Shown here: positions 43,864 to 51,768 of the stretch, piece by piece
Layout: each line of letters begins with the position of its first letter
How positions within the stretch are numbered: the stretch's first letter is position 1
Source: Geojedonia sp051814705
Lineage (GTDB): Bacteria > Bacteroidota > Bacteroidia > Flavobacteriales > Flavobacteriaceae
Reading direction: 5' to 3'
Assembly: GCA_051814705.1 (NCBI GenBank)
Contig: JBPWQW010000001.1
Span: 1,116,001-1,180,000, forward strand
DNA length: 64,000 nucleotides
Program-made: the position numbers and the translations under genes
The notes under the pieces: generated by a model
What the model was told of the DNA's origin: nothing
What the model saw: only the letters and a program-made list of their open reading frames with translations
The model's database searches: none

Positions 43864-45303
43864 TTATTTTAAGCCAGCGATTCTGTCGTCTTCAAGAATA
43901 GCTTCGGTTTCTGCTTTTACTTTTTCTAGGTTGGTTTTTAAATCAGCATTCAAATCTAATTTGCCATCTGCAAGCATATTTAAAATGGCTTTGTCTTGTG
44001 CACGACCTTTTAACATAGCCTCTCGATAACCTATATCTTCATTAAAAGTGACCAACGAATATTTTGAAGAATACTCATTTGGGAAGGTTTTTTCGAAAGC
44101 CATTTCCAAGTTACGTTTTTCTCTGAAATTAGCATGATTAACATGACCTTTCATTTCGTAAAAGTTATCTATGGCTAAATCAGCAATGGCGTCGGTGTCC
44201 TTTTTTCTGGATGCTTCATAAACTTTAAAAATGGTTTCCCAGTCGTTATGACCTTCATCTAAAACCTTATCAAACTCAACAACATCTTCGAACGAGGCAT
44301 TCATCCCTTGCCCGTAAAACGGGACGATGGCATGAGCTGCATCACCCATTAAGAGCGTATTGCCTTTATAATGCCAAGGTGAACATTTAACCGTGCCTAA
44401 AGGTGAGGTTGGATTTTCGAAAAAATCGTCTACTAGATTAGGCATCAATTGCAAGGCATCATTAAAATAGGTTGAAAAGAATTCAATAACACGTGCTTTG
44501 GTGGTTAAATTGTTGAAATTGTATTCCCCTTCGTTATAACTTAAAAATAAAGTCACTGTAAAACTACCATCCAAATTGGGGAGCGCAATTAACATAAAGG
44601 CTTCACGACCCCAAATATGTAATGCGTTTTTGTAGGTTTTATATGTTCCATCATTATTTGGAAGGATACTCAATTCTTTATAACCATGGTTTAAATACTC
44701 TTGAGAGAAACTAAACAAGAATTTTTTTCCTAGATAATAGCTTTTTCGCATGGCCGAACCTGCTCCATCGGTTGCAAAAATAACATCGGCATCTTCTACA
44801 AATTCGGTTCCCGATTCATGGTCTTTAAAAAGTGCTGTTGTTTTTTCGAAGTCGACCGTTTTACATTTTCTATTAAAATAAATGGTTACATTTTTATGTT
44901 TTTCGGCTTCGTCCAACAATAAGGCATTGAGTTGACCACGCGATATCGAATTGATATATTCATGTTCACGGCCACTATAAGGAGCCAACATGGTATCGCC
45001 TTTTATATCATGAAGCATTCGTCCGTTCATTGGGATACATAAGGATGCTACTTTATCTTGAATGCCTACCAACTTCATGGCCTTAATACCACGATCTGAT
45101 AGTGCAAGATTTATGGAACGTCCAGCCGAAATGTTTACTGATCTCAGGTCAGGGCGCATTTCCATAACGGTAACGTTATAGCCGCGTTGTCCTAATCGTA
45201 AGGCTAGGAGCGAACCACAGAGACCTGCACCAATGATGAGTATATTTTGAGCCCCATCTAAATCTGCTCCAAAGGGGAATGCTTTTTTGCTTTTACTTTC
45301 CAT
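43864..45303 (-). CDS. kmo: Kynurenine 3-monooxygenase
   Basis: 479 residues, single-component FAD monooxygenase. Hydroxylates kynurenine to 3-hydroxykynurenine with NADPH and O2. The Rossmann GAGLCG is at residues 25-30, with the KMO stretch LRSVNISAGRSINLALSDRG, and GDAAHAIVPFYGQGMNASFED supplies the FAD-ribose and substrate region. C-terminal helices YREAMLKGRAQ follow. Overlaps kynU by 11 nt, so the two are coupled. Confidence 0.95.
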   Translation of the reverse strand: MESKSKKAFPFGADLDGAQNILIIGAGLCGSLLALRLGQRGYNVTVMEMRPDLRSVNISAGRSINLALSDRGIKAMKLVGIQDKVASLCIPMNGRMLHDIKGDTMLAPYSGREHEYINSISRGQLNALLLDEAEKHKNVTIYFNRKCKTVDFEKTTALFKDHESGTEFVEDADVIFATDGAGSAMRKSYYLGKKFLFSFSQEYLNHGYKELSILPNNDGTYKTYKNALHIWGREAFMLIALPNLDGSFTVTLFLSYNEGEYNFNNLTTKARVIEFFSTYFNDALQLMPNLVDDFFENPTSPLGTVKCSPWHYKGNTLLMGDAAHAIVPFYGQGMNASFEDVVEFDKVLDEGHNDWETIFKVYEASRKKDTDAIADLAIDNFYEMKGHVNHANFREKRNLEMAFEKTFPNEYSSKYSLVTFNEDIGYREAMLKGRAQDKAILNMLADGKLDLNADLKTNLEKVKAETEAILEDDRIAGLK

Positions 45304-46567
45304 TTAAAATAGATTTCAGTCGTTCAACTAAATGATAAACGTCTTGATACGAATTGTACAAAGGTACTGGAGCACATCGTATCACATCAGGCTCACGCCA
45401 ATCACTTATCACCCCAGCTTCAGTTAATTTGGTATGCAAATCTTTATCGGCATTTTTAACTTGGATGGACAGTTGACAACCGCGTTCGTTTGGGTTACTG
45501 GGCGTGATGATTTTAATGATGTCCTCACCCAACTGCTTCAATAAAAACTCAAAATAACCAGTAAGTTGTTTTGACTTCGCGACAAGCTTTTCAATTTCAA
45601 CCTCATTAAAAATATCCAAAGAAGCTTTTATGGCGGCCATCGATAAAATAGGAGGGTTACTCAATTGCCAACCTTCAGCTCCAGGTAGGACATCAAATTC
45701 ATGACGCATATTAAAACGCGTTTGTTTGTTGTGGCTCCACCAACCTGTAAATCGGTTGAGGTCTTTATTATAGGCATGACGCTCATGAACAAAGCAACCT
45801 GCTAAACTTCCAGGGCCGGAATTCATGTATTTATAGGTACACCAAACGGCAAAATCAGCTCCGGAGTCATGTAAATTTAATGCTACGTTTCCGACACCAT
45901 GGGCACAATCAAAGCCCACCTTACAATTATGATCATGACCTAATTGGGTAATGCGTTTTAAATCGAAATATTGCCCTGTATAATAGTTGACGCCACCAAT
46001 CATAATAAGTGCGATCTCATCCCCGTGAGCTTTCATGATGTCTTCTAAATCCTCATAACGCAGTAATTCTTCTCCTTTACGAGCCTTCCAAAGGATCAAG
46101 CCTTCTTTATCGTCAAATCCGTGATGTCTCAATTGGGATTCAACGGCATATTTATCTGAAGGAAAGGCATCTGCTTCAATAAGAATTTTATAACGCGTTT
46201 TAGTCGGCTTATAAAAAGAAACCATCATGAAATGAAGGTTTGCGGTTAAAGTATTCATCACCACTACCTCAATAGGTTTTGCGCCAACGAGGTTTGCCAT
46301 ACTTTCAGTGAGAAACTCGTGATAGGGTAGCCAAGGATTTTTGGCTTCAGTATGACCTTCAACACCTAAATTAGCCCAATCCTCCAATTCTTGATAGATA
46401 TAGCTTTTAGTCGCTTTTGGCTGAAGACCAAGAGAATTTCCTGTCATATATATATAATCAACTCCATGTTGATTTTTTGGAATATGAAACTGACTTCTAT
46501 AAGAGGATAATTCGTCATTTTGGTCAAATTGCTTTGCAAATTCAAGACCCAATTTGTAGTTTGACAA
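45293..46567 (-). CDS. kynU: Kynureninase
   Basis: 424 residues, PLP enzyme that splits kynurenine or 3-hydroxykynurenine to (3-hydroxy)anthranilate and alanine. The PLP lysine is K246 in VWCTYKYMNSGPGS; YMTGNSLGLQP, NALTVNLH-like NTLTANLH and GFDCAHGVGNVAL are conserved. The start codon is TTG at 46567: no ATG lies upstream before an in-frame stop and the next ATG at residue 41 would cut away the N-terminal helix. First gene of the kynurenine unit. Confidence 0.94.
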   Translation of the reverse strand: MSNYKLGLEFAKQFDQNDELSSYRSQFHIPKNQHGVDYIYMTGNSLGLQPKATKSYIYQELEDWANLGVEGHTEAKNPWLPYHEFLTESMANLVGAKPIEVVVMNTLTANLHFMMVSFYKPTKTRYKILIEADAFPSDKYAVESQLRHHGFDDKEGLILWKARKGEELLRYEDLEDIMKAHGDEIALIMIGGVNYYTGQYFDLKRITQLGHDHNCKVGFDCAHGVGNVALNLHDSGADFAVWCTYKYMNSGPGSLAGCFVHERHAYNKDLNRFTGWWSHNKQTRFNMRHEFDVLPGAEGWQLSNPPILSMAAIKASLDIFNEVEIEKLVAKSKQLTGYFEFLLKQLGEDIIKIITPSNPNERGCQLSIQVKNADKDLHTKLTEAGVISDWREPDVIRCAPVPLYNSYQDVYHLVERLKSILNGK

Positions 46568-46590
46568 GGTATTCTGTTTTGTGTTTCTAA

Positions 46591-46598
46591 CAAAAATA
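46591..46598 (-). promoter_or_regulatory. -7 element of the kynurenine operon
   Basis: TATTTTTG on the minus strand fits TAnnTTTG and lies about 24 nt before the TTG start of kynU, consistent with a leader near 17 nt. Confidence 0.5.
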
Positions 46599-46680
46599 AG
46601 AATTATAACTTTAGGGAGTAAGTCAAAAAAGCTAGATAATTTTTTATTCCGTTTTTGTATCTTTAATGAAAAGATAGGAT

Positions 46681-47100
46681 ATGGGCAAAAACAACGAATA
46701 TAGCAACGGTAAAGTGACAGTGGTTTGGCAAGCCAAAAAATGTATTCATTCGGGAATATGTTTTAGAGGGTTACCAAACGTATTTCAGCCCAAAGTAAGG
46801 CCTTGGATAAAAATAGAAGGAGCCTCTACGGAAGCCATTGTGAATCAGGTAAAAGCTTGTCCTTCTGGTGCCTTAAGTTATTATATGAAGGCTGAAGGCG
46901 ATGAAACAGCGGAAGCGTTGGAAACTAAAATAGAAGTTCTTAGCAATGGCCCTCTATTGATTTATGGTACTTTAAAAGTAACCCATAAAGATGGTCAAGA
47001 AGAAATCAAAAATAAAACGACCGCTTTTTGCCGTTGTGGAGGCTCACTAAACAAACCCTTTTGTGATGGCACCCATATTAAACAAAATTTTGTTGGATAA
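46681..47100 (+). CDS. Fer4_19 plus CDGSH iron-sulfur protein
   Basis: 139 residues with two cluster domains. Residues about 12-68 match the divergent Fer4_19 domain (CIHSGICFRGLPNVFQP and the VKACPSGA ligand, C21, C27, C60). Residues about 88-139 form a CDGSH domain whose ligands are C117, C119, C128 and H132 (CRCGGSLNKPFCDGTH). Such fusions are common in bacteria but their electron partner is unknown. Divergent from kynU across 113 nt, so both may share a regulatory region. Confidence 0.9.
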   Translation: MGKNNEYSNGKVTVVWQAKKCIHSGICFRGLPNVFQPKVRPWIKIEGASTEAIVNQVKACPSGALSYYMKAEGDETAEALETKIEVLSNGPLLIYGTLKVTHKDGQEEIKNKTTAFCRCGGSLNKPFCDGTHIKQNFVG

Positions 47101-47125
47101 AAAAGGCCCTTTGAAATAAAGGGCC
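47099..47125 (-). terminator. Rho-independent terminator for the 47215-47877 gene
   Basis: Stem GGCCCTTT / AAAGGGCC with loop of 5 nt. On the minus strand it is followed by a T-run, so it stops the minus-strand gene and lies against the end of the CDGSH gene. Confidence 0.78.
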
Positions 47126-47214
47126 AATGGATTTATAGTGACGCAAATTGCGGAAATGTTCACAATATATACGTCTGTTTGTAAAGCTTCGGATGTTTAA
47201 TTAATAGGTTTTTT

Positions 47215-47877
47215 TTATTCAGTTGTTACGCTCACTCCTGTAAAGTAAAGATTCCAATTGTCTTCAGCATTTTTGTGCATTTTTGATATTTTTAACCCTT
47301 TGATGTCTTCATAATCTTCCCATGTGGTCATCATTGAAGGGGCTTCAGAATTTCCCTTTCGATAAATCCATTCTTTAATTAAATAATCGTCCCCAAAGAA
47401 AAAATCGTAAGCATCTCCAGGAGTGTAGCCACCTGTATTGGGGTAAGTTAAAGTGATTTTATTCATTTCAATATTACTAATTGGGGCCAATGCTTTAACT
47501 ACTTCAGAAGTGCTTGCATTTTTGTCCCAAACCAATTGAAAAGGCGCTAAAAACCAATATTTGTCATTGATAAACGCACGATCTGCTTTTGATGAAGTGC
47601 TGTTAATTTTAGATCTATTATAAGAAATCGTATCGCTGTTTTGTATTAATCTAACGTTTTGGGTTTTGGGTTCCCAGGTCCAAGATCGAGCACCACGACT
47701 GGTATTAAAAGTGAACTCAATTTTTGAAATATTTTTCCAATTTTCATAACCATGGGCGTTAGCAATTTTTTGAGCTGTTGTCAACTCTTTTGTTGGTACG
47801 ATAGCTTCCTTTTTTGTGTCTTTTTTACAAGAGGACAAGACTACCAAAACTGATAAAATCGTCATGAATTGTTTCAT
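47215..47877 (-). CDS. Putative lipoprotein of unknown function
   Basis: 220 residues. Lipobox LSSC with lipidated C17, followed by KKDTKKEAIVPTKEL. A beta-rich mature domain starts at TTAQKIANAHGYENWKNISKIEFTFN. This start with A-x-G-x-x-x-W resembles outer-membrane lipoprotein LolA/LolB-like folds that bind lipid, but I cannot confirm it. Lone minus-strand gene with its own terminator. Confidence 0.72.
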   Translation of the reverse strand: MKQFMTILSVLVVLSSCKKDTKKEAIVPTKELTTAQKIANAHGYENWKNISKIEFTFNTSRGARSWTWEPKTQNVRLIQNSDTISYNRSKINSTSSKADRAFINDKYWFLAPFQLVWDKNASTSEVVKALAPISNIEMNKITLTYPNTGGYTPGDAYDFFFGDDYLIKEWIYRKGNSEAPSMMTTWEDYEDIKGLKISKMHKNAEDNWNLYFTGVSVTTE

Positions 47878-48054
47878 ATAGTTTTTTTATAAAGGTATAA
47901 AATGAAATACAGTTATGAAATTTATTTAATTTTAGCGGCTTAGAGAAGGACATGAAATCCTTACGACTCATTATTGCCAATAGCAAATATTTTGCTCTAG
48001 CCTTTGTTTTATTGCATTAACTTTAAAGAAAAGATAAGTAAGCGATTTAAAATA

Positions 48055-48711
48055 TTAATGGTTAGCCTTTATAACTTCAGGCATTTTTTGCTTAAATCTA
48101 TTTAATCTAGGAATTGAAACCCCTCTAATATAGGCTTGATTAGGATGGAGTTTTTCATAGTTTTGGTGATAATCTTCGGCTTTCCAGAATTTTTGAAACG
48201 GATAAATTTCCGCAGCAATTTTCGCATTAATATTTTTTGAAAGGGCTTCTTTTTTTTCTACAATGATTTGCTTTTGAGCATCATTCTGATAAAAAATAAT
48301 GGACCGATATTGCGAGCCGTTATCTGGTCCCTGACCATTTACTTGTGTAGGGTCTTGAGATGCAAAATAGACATCCACCAAAGTAGCAAAACTAACAATG
48401 TTAGGATTGTAAACGACTTCGACCGATTCAGCATGACCAGTTCGCCCGGTATTGCTGGATTCATAAGTCGGGTTATTAGTATGGCCACCAGAGTATCCAC
48501 TAATAACGTCTTCAATCCCTTTAACGCTGTCATATATAGCTTCAACACACCAAAAGCAACCACTTGCAAAATAGGCTTTGGCCATTCCGTTTTGTAAAGG
48601 CACTTCTACTGGTTTTGCATCAATAATAGCCTGTTGACTGGAGTTGGTTTGGGCGTTATTTTGACAGCTATATAAAGCTGTAATCAATAAAAAAGAATAT
48701 ATATTTTTCAT
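48055..48711 (-). CDS. msrA: Peptide-methionine (S)-S-oxide reductase, exported lipoprotein form
   Basis: 218 residues. Repairs methionine-S-sulfoxide. The catalytic motif is ASGCFWCVEAIY (C52 and C55), followed by GYSGGHTNNPTYE and GHAESVEVVYNP. Unlike the cytoplasmic form, a short signal with lipobox LYSC (C16) precedes it, so the enzyme is anchored outside the inner membrane. The C-terminal recycling cysteine pair of MsrA is not evident (end is KQKMPEVIKANH), so it may use CFWC and a reductant directly. Confidence 0.92.
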   Translation of the reverse strand: MKNIYSFLLITALYSCQNNAQTNSSQQAIIDAKPVEVPLQNGMAKAYFASGCFWCVEAIYDSVKGIEDVISGYSGGHTNNPTYESSNTGRTGHAESVEVVYNPNIVSFATLVDVYFASQDPTQVNGQGPDNGSQYRSIIFYQNDAQKQIIVEKKEALSKNINAKIAAEIYPFQKFWKAEDYHQNYEKLHPNQAYIRGVSIPRLNRFKQKMPEVIKANH

Positions 48712-48773
48712 AATTCCACTTAGTTGTCTTTCAAAAATAATAAACCTTACCTAGTTGCATGTGAAAATTATAT

Positions 48774-48805
48774 TAAAATAAAAAGCCTTTGCAATTTGCA
48801 AAGGC
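48774..48805 (-). terminator. Rho-independent terminator of the zinc-ribbon-family gene
   Basis: Stem GCCTTTGCA / TGCAAAGGC with loop ATT; on the minus strand the hairpin is followed by TTTTTATTTT. Confidence 0.85.
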
Positions 48806-48831
48806 CTTTGAATTTTATAAAAACGTTATGT

Positions 48832-49614
48832 TTAGTTAAGTTTCGAAAATAATTTTTGCATTTTTTCTTTTTCTTCTGCTGCCAATTGGGCGTCTACTAA
48901 AATACGTCCACTATGCTCATCCGTAACCACTTTTTTACGTGAAGCGATTTCTACTTGAATTTGTGGCGGAATGGTAAAGAAAGATCCTCCTGAAGCACCT
49001 CTTTCAATTGCTACAACTGCCAATCCGTTTTTTACATTATTACGAATTCTTTGATAGGCTGCAATCAAGCGTGATTCAATTTGGGTCTGATATTCTTCCG
49101 ATTTTTTGATTAATGCCAATTCTTCTTTTTCGGTTTCGGCCAAGATTGCATCCAGTTCACCACGTTTGTGTTTTAGATGTGTTTGACGCTCTTTAAGACG
49201 CTCTTTAGTTTCAGAAATCACTTCTTTTTTCTGATCGATTTGCACTCTAAATTCTTTGATATGTTTTTCGGCTAATTGGATTTCTAGTTCCTGAAATTCA
49301 ATTTCTTTTGTTAAGGAGTTGTATTCTCTGTTATTTCTAACGTTTTTTTGCTGCTCGCTATATTTTTTGATAAGCGTTTTGGCTTCTTCTGTTAAGTTCT
49401 TTTTAGAACCAATTTCGTTGTCAATCAATTCAAGGTTTGCACTTAATTTTTCCAATCTTGTGTTTAAACCTTCAACTTCATCTTCTAGATCTTGAACTTC
49501 TAGTGGAAGTTCTCCTCTCACATTTCTTATTTCGTCGACTCTCGAATCGATTAATTGTAAATCGTACAGTGCCCTTAATCGATCTTCAACTGAGGTTTCA
49601 ACTTTTTTTGCCAT
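48832..49614 (-). CDS. Coiled-coil zinc-ribbon family protein without zinc ligands
   Basis: 260 residues. An extended coiled coil from about residue 10 to 190 is followed by a C-terminal zf-RING_7-like region. In the standard family this region has four cysteines (CxxC ... CxxC); here the aligned stretch is RGASGGSFFTIPPQIQVEI then VVTDEHSGRILVD, so all four positions are A/S/D/S. The domain boundaries are still recognisable. The protein probably binds RNA or another protein without zinc. It lies 2 nt before nif3, likely cotranscribed. Confidence 0.85.
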   Translation of the reverse strand: MAKKVETSVEDRLRALYDLQLIDSRVDEIRNVRGELPLEVQDLEDEVEGLNTRLEKLSANLELIDNEIGSKKNLTEEAKTLIKKYSEQQKNVRNNREYNSLTKEIEFQELEIQLAEKHIKEFRVQIDQKKEVISETKERLKERQTHLKHKRGELDAILAETEKEELALIKKSEEYQTQIESRLIAAYQRIRNNVKNGLAVVAIERGASGGSFFTIPPQIQVEIASRKKVVTDEHSGRILVDAQLAAEEKEKMQKLFSKLN

Positions 49615-49616
49615 AA

Positions 49617-50711
49617 TTATAAATACTTTACCGGATTTGTATTTGTCGTTGATAAAACGACTGCAAAATTAGTGAATTTTTTTGATAGATAATCAGCTAA
49701 AAAGTTTTTTGTGTATTGTTCACTTTCATAATGTCCAATATCTGCTAGAATTATTTGCTGTTCGGCAGTAAAAAAGTCATGATATTTTAAATCTGAAGTT
49801 ATGAATATGTCGGCATTTGCCGATTTAGCTGCTTGAATAGCAAAACTTCCTGAACCTCCCAAGACTGCAACTTTTTTTATTGTTTTTTTTATGATTTTTG
49901 AATGCTTTACACAAGAAGCCTTCATCTTTGTTTTAACGAATTTTAAAAATTCAATAGCATCTGTTTCTTTTTCCAGCTCACCAACCATTCCCATTCCTAT
50001 ATTTTGATTGAAATTATCGAGTGTGGTAACCTCAAAGGCTACTTCTTCATATGGATGGCTTTTAAACAAGGCGTTTAAAACCTGAGATTCTAAATGCTTT
50101 TTAAATGTTATTGAAATTTGAGTTTCTTGCTCGTTGTGCAGTACACCTGGTTCTCCTAGTGTTGGATTAGAATTTTCATTACCTCTATACGTGCCAAGCC
50201 CTTCAGTATTAAAACTGCAGCTGTCGTAATTGCCTATACTTCCTGCTCCAGCAGCAAATAAAGCAGTTCTTAATGAGTCAGCATCTTTTTTAGGAACATA
50301 GGTGGTTAATTTTTTTATAGTGCCTTGTTGTGGCATTAAAATGCATTTATTTTTAAGTTCCAAGGTGTCGCAAATAATATTGTTTACACCTTGTAGTGCG
50401 TTATCTAGAGCGGTATGAACAGCAAAAATGTTGATGTTGTTTTGAATGGCTTTAATCACAACCCGCTCGACATAATTACTGCCATTAATCTTTTTTAAGC
50501 CCTTAAAAATAATAGGATGGAAACTTACAATGAGATTGCAGTTTTTTTCAATAGCTTCATCTACCACGGCTTCAACTGTATCAAGAGTTACCAAAATGCC
50601 AGTAACCTTATTGTTTTTGTTTCCAACCAAAAGGCCAACATTATCAAAATCTTCAGCATAGCTTAAAGGGGCTATTTCTTCAAGGTAATTTATAATGTCG
50701 TTTACAATCAT
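49617..50711 (-). CDS. Nif3-like dinuclear metal-centre protein
   Basis: 364 residues from ATG 50711. Two Nif3 lobes with a central inserted PII/CutA-like domain (about 130-240), the longer YqfO-type form. Metal-binding histidines are in CNLIVSFHPIIFKGL and FAVHTALDNALQG, and the C-terminal ILADIGHYESEQYT. Homologues bind two metals and are linked to GTP cyclohydrolase or cysteine metabolism, but the role is unresolved. The longer frame to 50777 is rejected because a -7 element lies in it. Confidence 0.92.
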   Translation of the reverse strand: MIVNDIINYLEEIAPLSYAEDFDNVGLLVGNKNNKVTGILVTLDTVEAVVDEAIEKNCNLIVSFHPIIFKGLKKINGSNYVERVVIKAIQNNINIFAVHTALDNALQGVNNIICDTLELKNKCILMPQQGTIKKLTTYVPKKDADSLRTALFAAGAGSIGNYDSCSFNTEGLGTYRGNENSNPTLGEPGVLHNEQETQISITFKKHLESQVLNALFKSHPYEEVAFEVTTLDNFNQNIGMGMVGELEKETDAIEFLKFVKTKMKASCVKHSKIIKKTIKKVAVLGGSGSFAIQAAKSANADIFITSDLKYHDFFTAEQQIILADIGHYESEQYTKNFLADYLSKKFTNFAVVLSTTNTNPVKYL

Positions 50712-50713
50712 TA

Positions 50714-50736
50714 TATATTTGTTTGCTTCAAAGATA
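50714..50736. promoter_or_regulatory. Divergent -7 elements between nif3 and lpxK
   Basis: TATATTTG on the plus strand at 50714-50721 serves lpxK (ATG 50758), and TATCTTTG on the minus strand at 50729-50736 serves nif3. The two boxes are only 7 nt apart, so the two promoters share almost the same DNA. Confidence 0.5.
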
Positions 50737-50757
50737 AAATATTTTACATTCGCCATA

Positions 50758-51768
50758 ATGAAAATATTGAGATACATACTATTTCCCGTTGTTCCATTTT
50801 ATTATTTAGTGACTTGGTTGCGAAATAAACTCTATGATTTAGGGCTAAAATCGTCGACCCATTTTGATTTACCAGTGATTTGTGTTGGTAATTTAAGTGT
50901 TGGAGGAACAGGTAAAACTCCTATGATTGAGTATTTGATCAGGTTATTAAAAGACAATTATAAAATTGCCACACTAAGTAGGGGCTATAAAAGAAAAACC
51001 GACGGGTTTGTCCTTGCAGATAATACTAAAACAGCACTTGATATGGGCGATGAGCCGTTTCAGTTTTATAAAAAGTTTAATGATATTATGGTGAGTGTTG
51101 ATGCCGATAGGCGTAACGGCATTAGACAATTATTGGCTTTAGAAGATAAACCTGATCTCATTTTGTTGGATGATGCCTTTCAGCATAGAAAGGTGAAAGC
51201 TGGGTTCAATATTCTATTGATGCCTTATGATGCCGTGTTCTCCAATCACCTGGTTTTACCAACTGGGAATTTAAGAGAACCTAAATCTGGAGTCAAACGG
51301 GCAGATGTGATTGTAGTGACTAAATGTCCAACATTAATCAATGAGACTGAAAAACAACAGATTATTCAACATTTGAAACCATTAGATCATCAGTTTGTTT
51401 TTTTTAGTGCGATTACCTATTCTGAAACGATCAAAAATTCATCAGCAGAAAAAAAACTTCAAGATTTAAAGGGCAAAAGTTTTACTCTGGTAACTGGAAT
51501 TGCAAATGCCAATCCACTGGTGGATTATTTACATTCTGAAGGCTTAAATTTTGAGCATTTAAATTTTAGGGATCATCATGAATTTTCCAAAAAAGAGATA
51601 GAGTATTTAAAATCGAAAGAATGGATTGTGACTACCGAAAAAGATTTTATGAGGTTGGAACAGGATTTTAAAAACTCAATTACACTATATTATCTTCCTA
51701 TAGAGATCACTTTGAGTGATGCTAAAATCTTTGATGCTCTAATAGAGGAATTTATATCTAGCTTTTAA
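50758..51768 (+). CDS. lpxK: Tetraacyldisaccharide 4'-kinase
   Basis: 336 residues from ATG 50758. Phosphorylates the 4' position of the lipid A disaccharide. An N-terminal membrane-anchoring helix is followed by a Walker A motif in VICVGNLSVGGTGKTPMIEYL, and SRGYKRK, DAFQHRKV and TTEKDFMRL match LpxK. A longer frame begins at 50695 but overlaps nif3. Converges with the hybrid kinase by an 11-nt overlap at the stops. Confidence 0.94.
   Translation: MKILRYILFPVVPFYYLVTWLRNKLYDLGLKSSTHFDLPVICVGNLSVGGTGKTPMIEYLIRLLKDNYKIATLSRGYKRKTDGFVLADNTKTALDMGDEPFQFYKKFNDIMVSVDADRRNGIRQLLALEDKPDLILLDDAFQHRKVKAGFNILLMPYDAVFSNHLVLPTGNLREPKSGVKRADVIVVTKCPTLINETEKQQIIQHLKPLDHQFVFFSAITYSETIKNSSAEKKLQDLKGKSFTLVTGIANANPLVDYLHSEGLNFEHLNFRDHHEFSKKEIEYLKSKEWIVTTEKDFMRLEQDFKNSITLYYLPIEITLSDAKIFDALIEEFISSF

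Noticed and set aside
47952..48020. 22-residue plus-strand frame starting MKSLRLIIANSKYFALAF
   Set aside because: It faintly recalls the N-terminus of an MFS transporter, and might be a decayed gene end, but it is too short and the following frames show no continuation.
50712..50777. Longer start for nif3 at 50777
   Set aside because: It would place its start inside the divergent lpxK coding and promoter region; ATG 50711 matches the family N-terminus.
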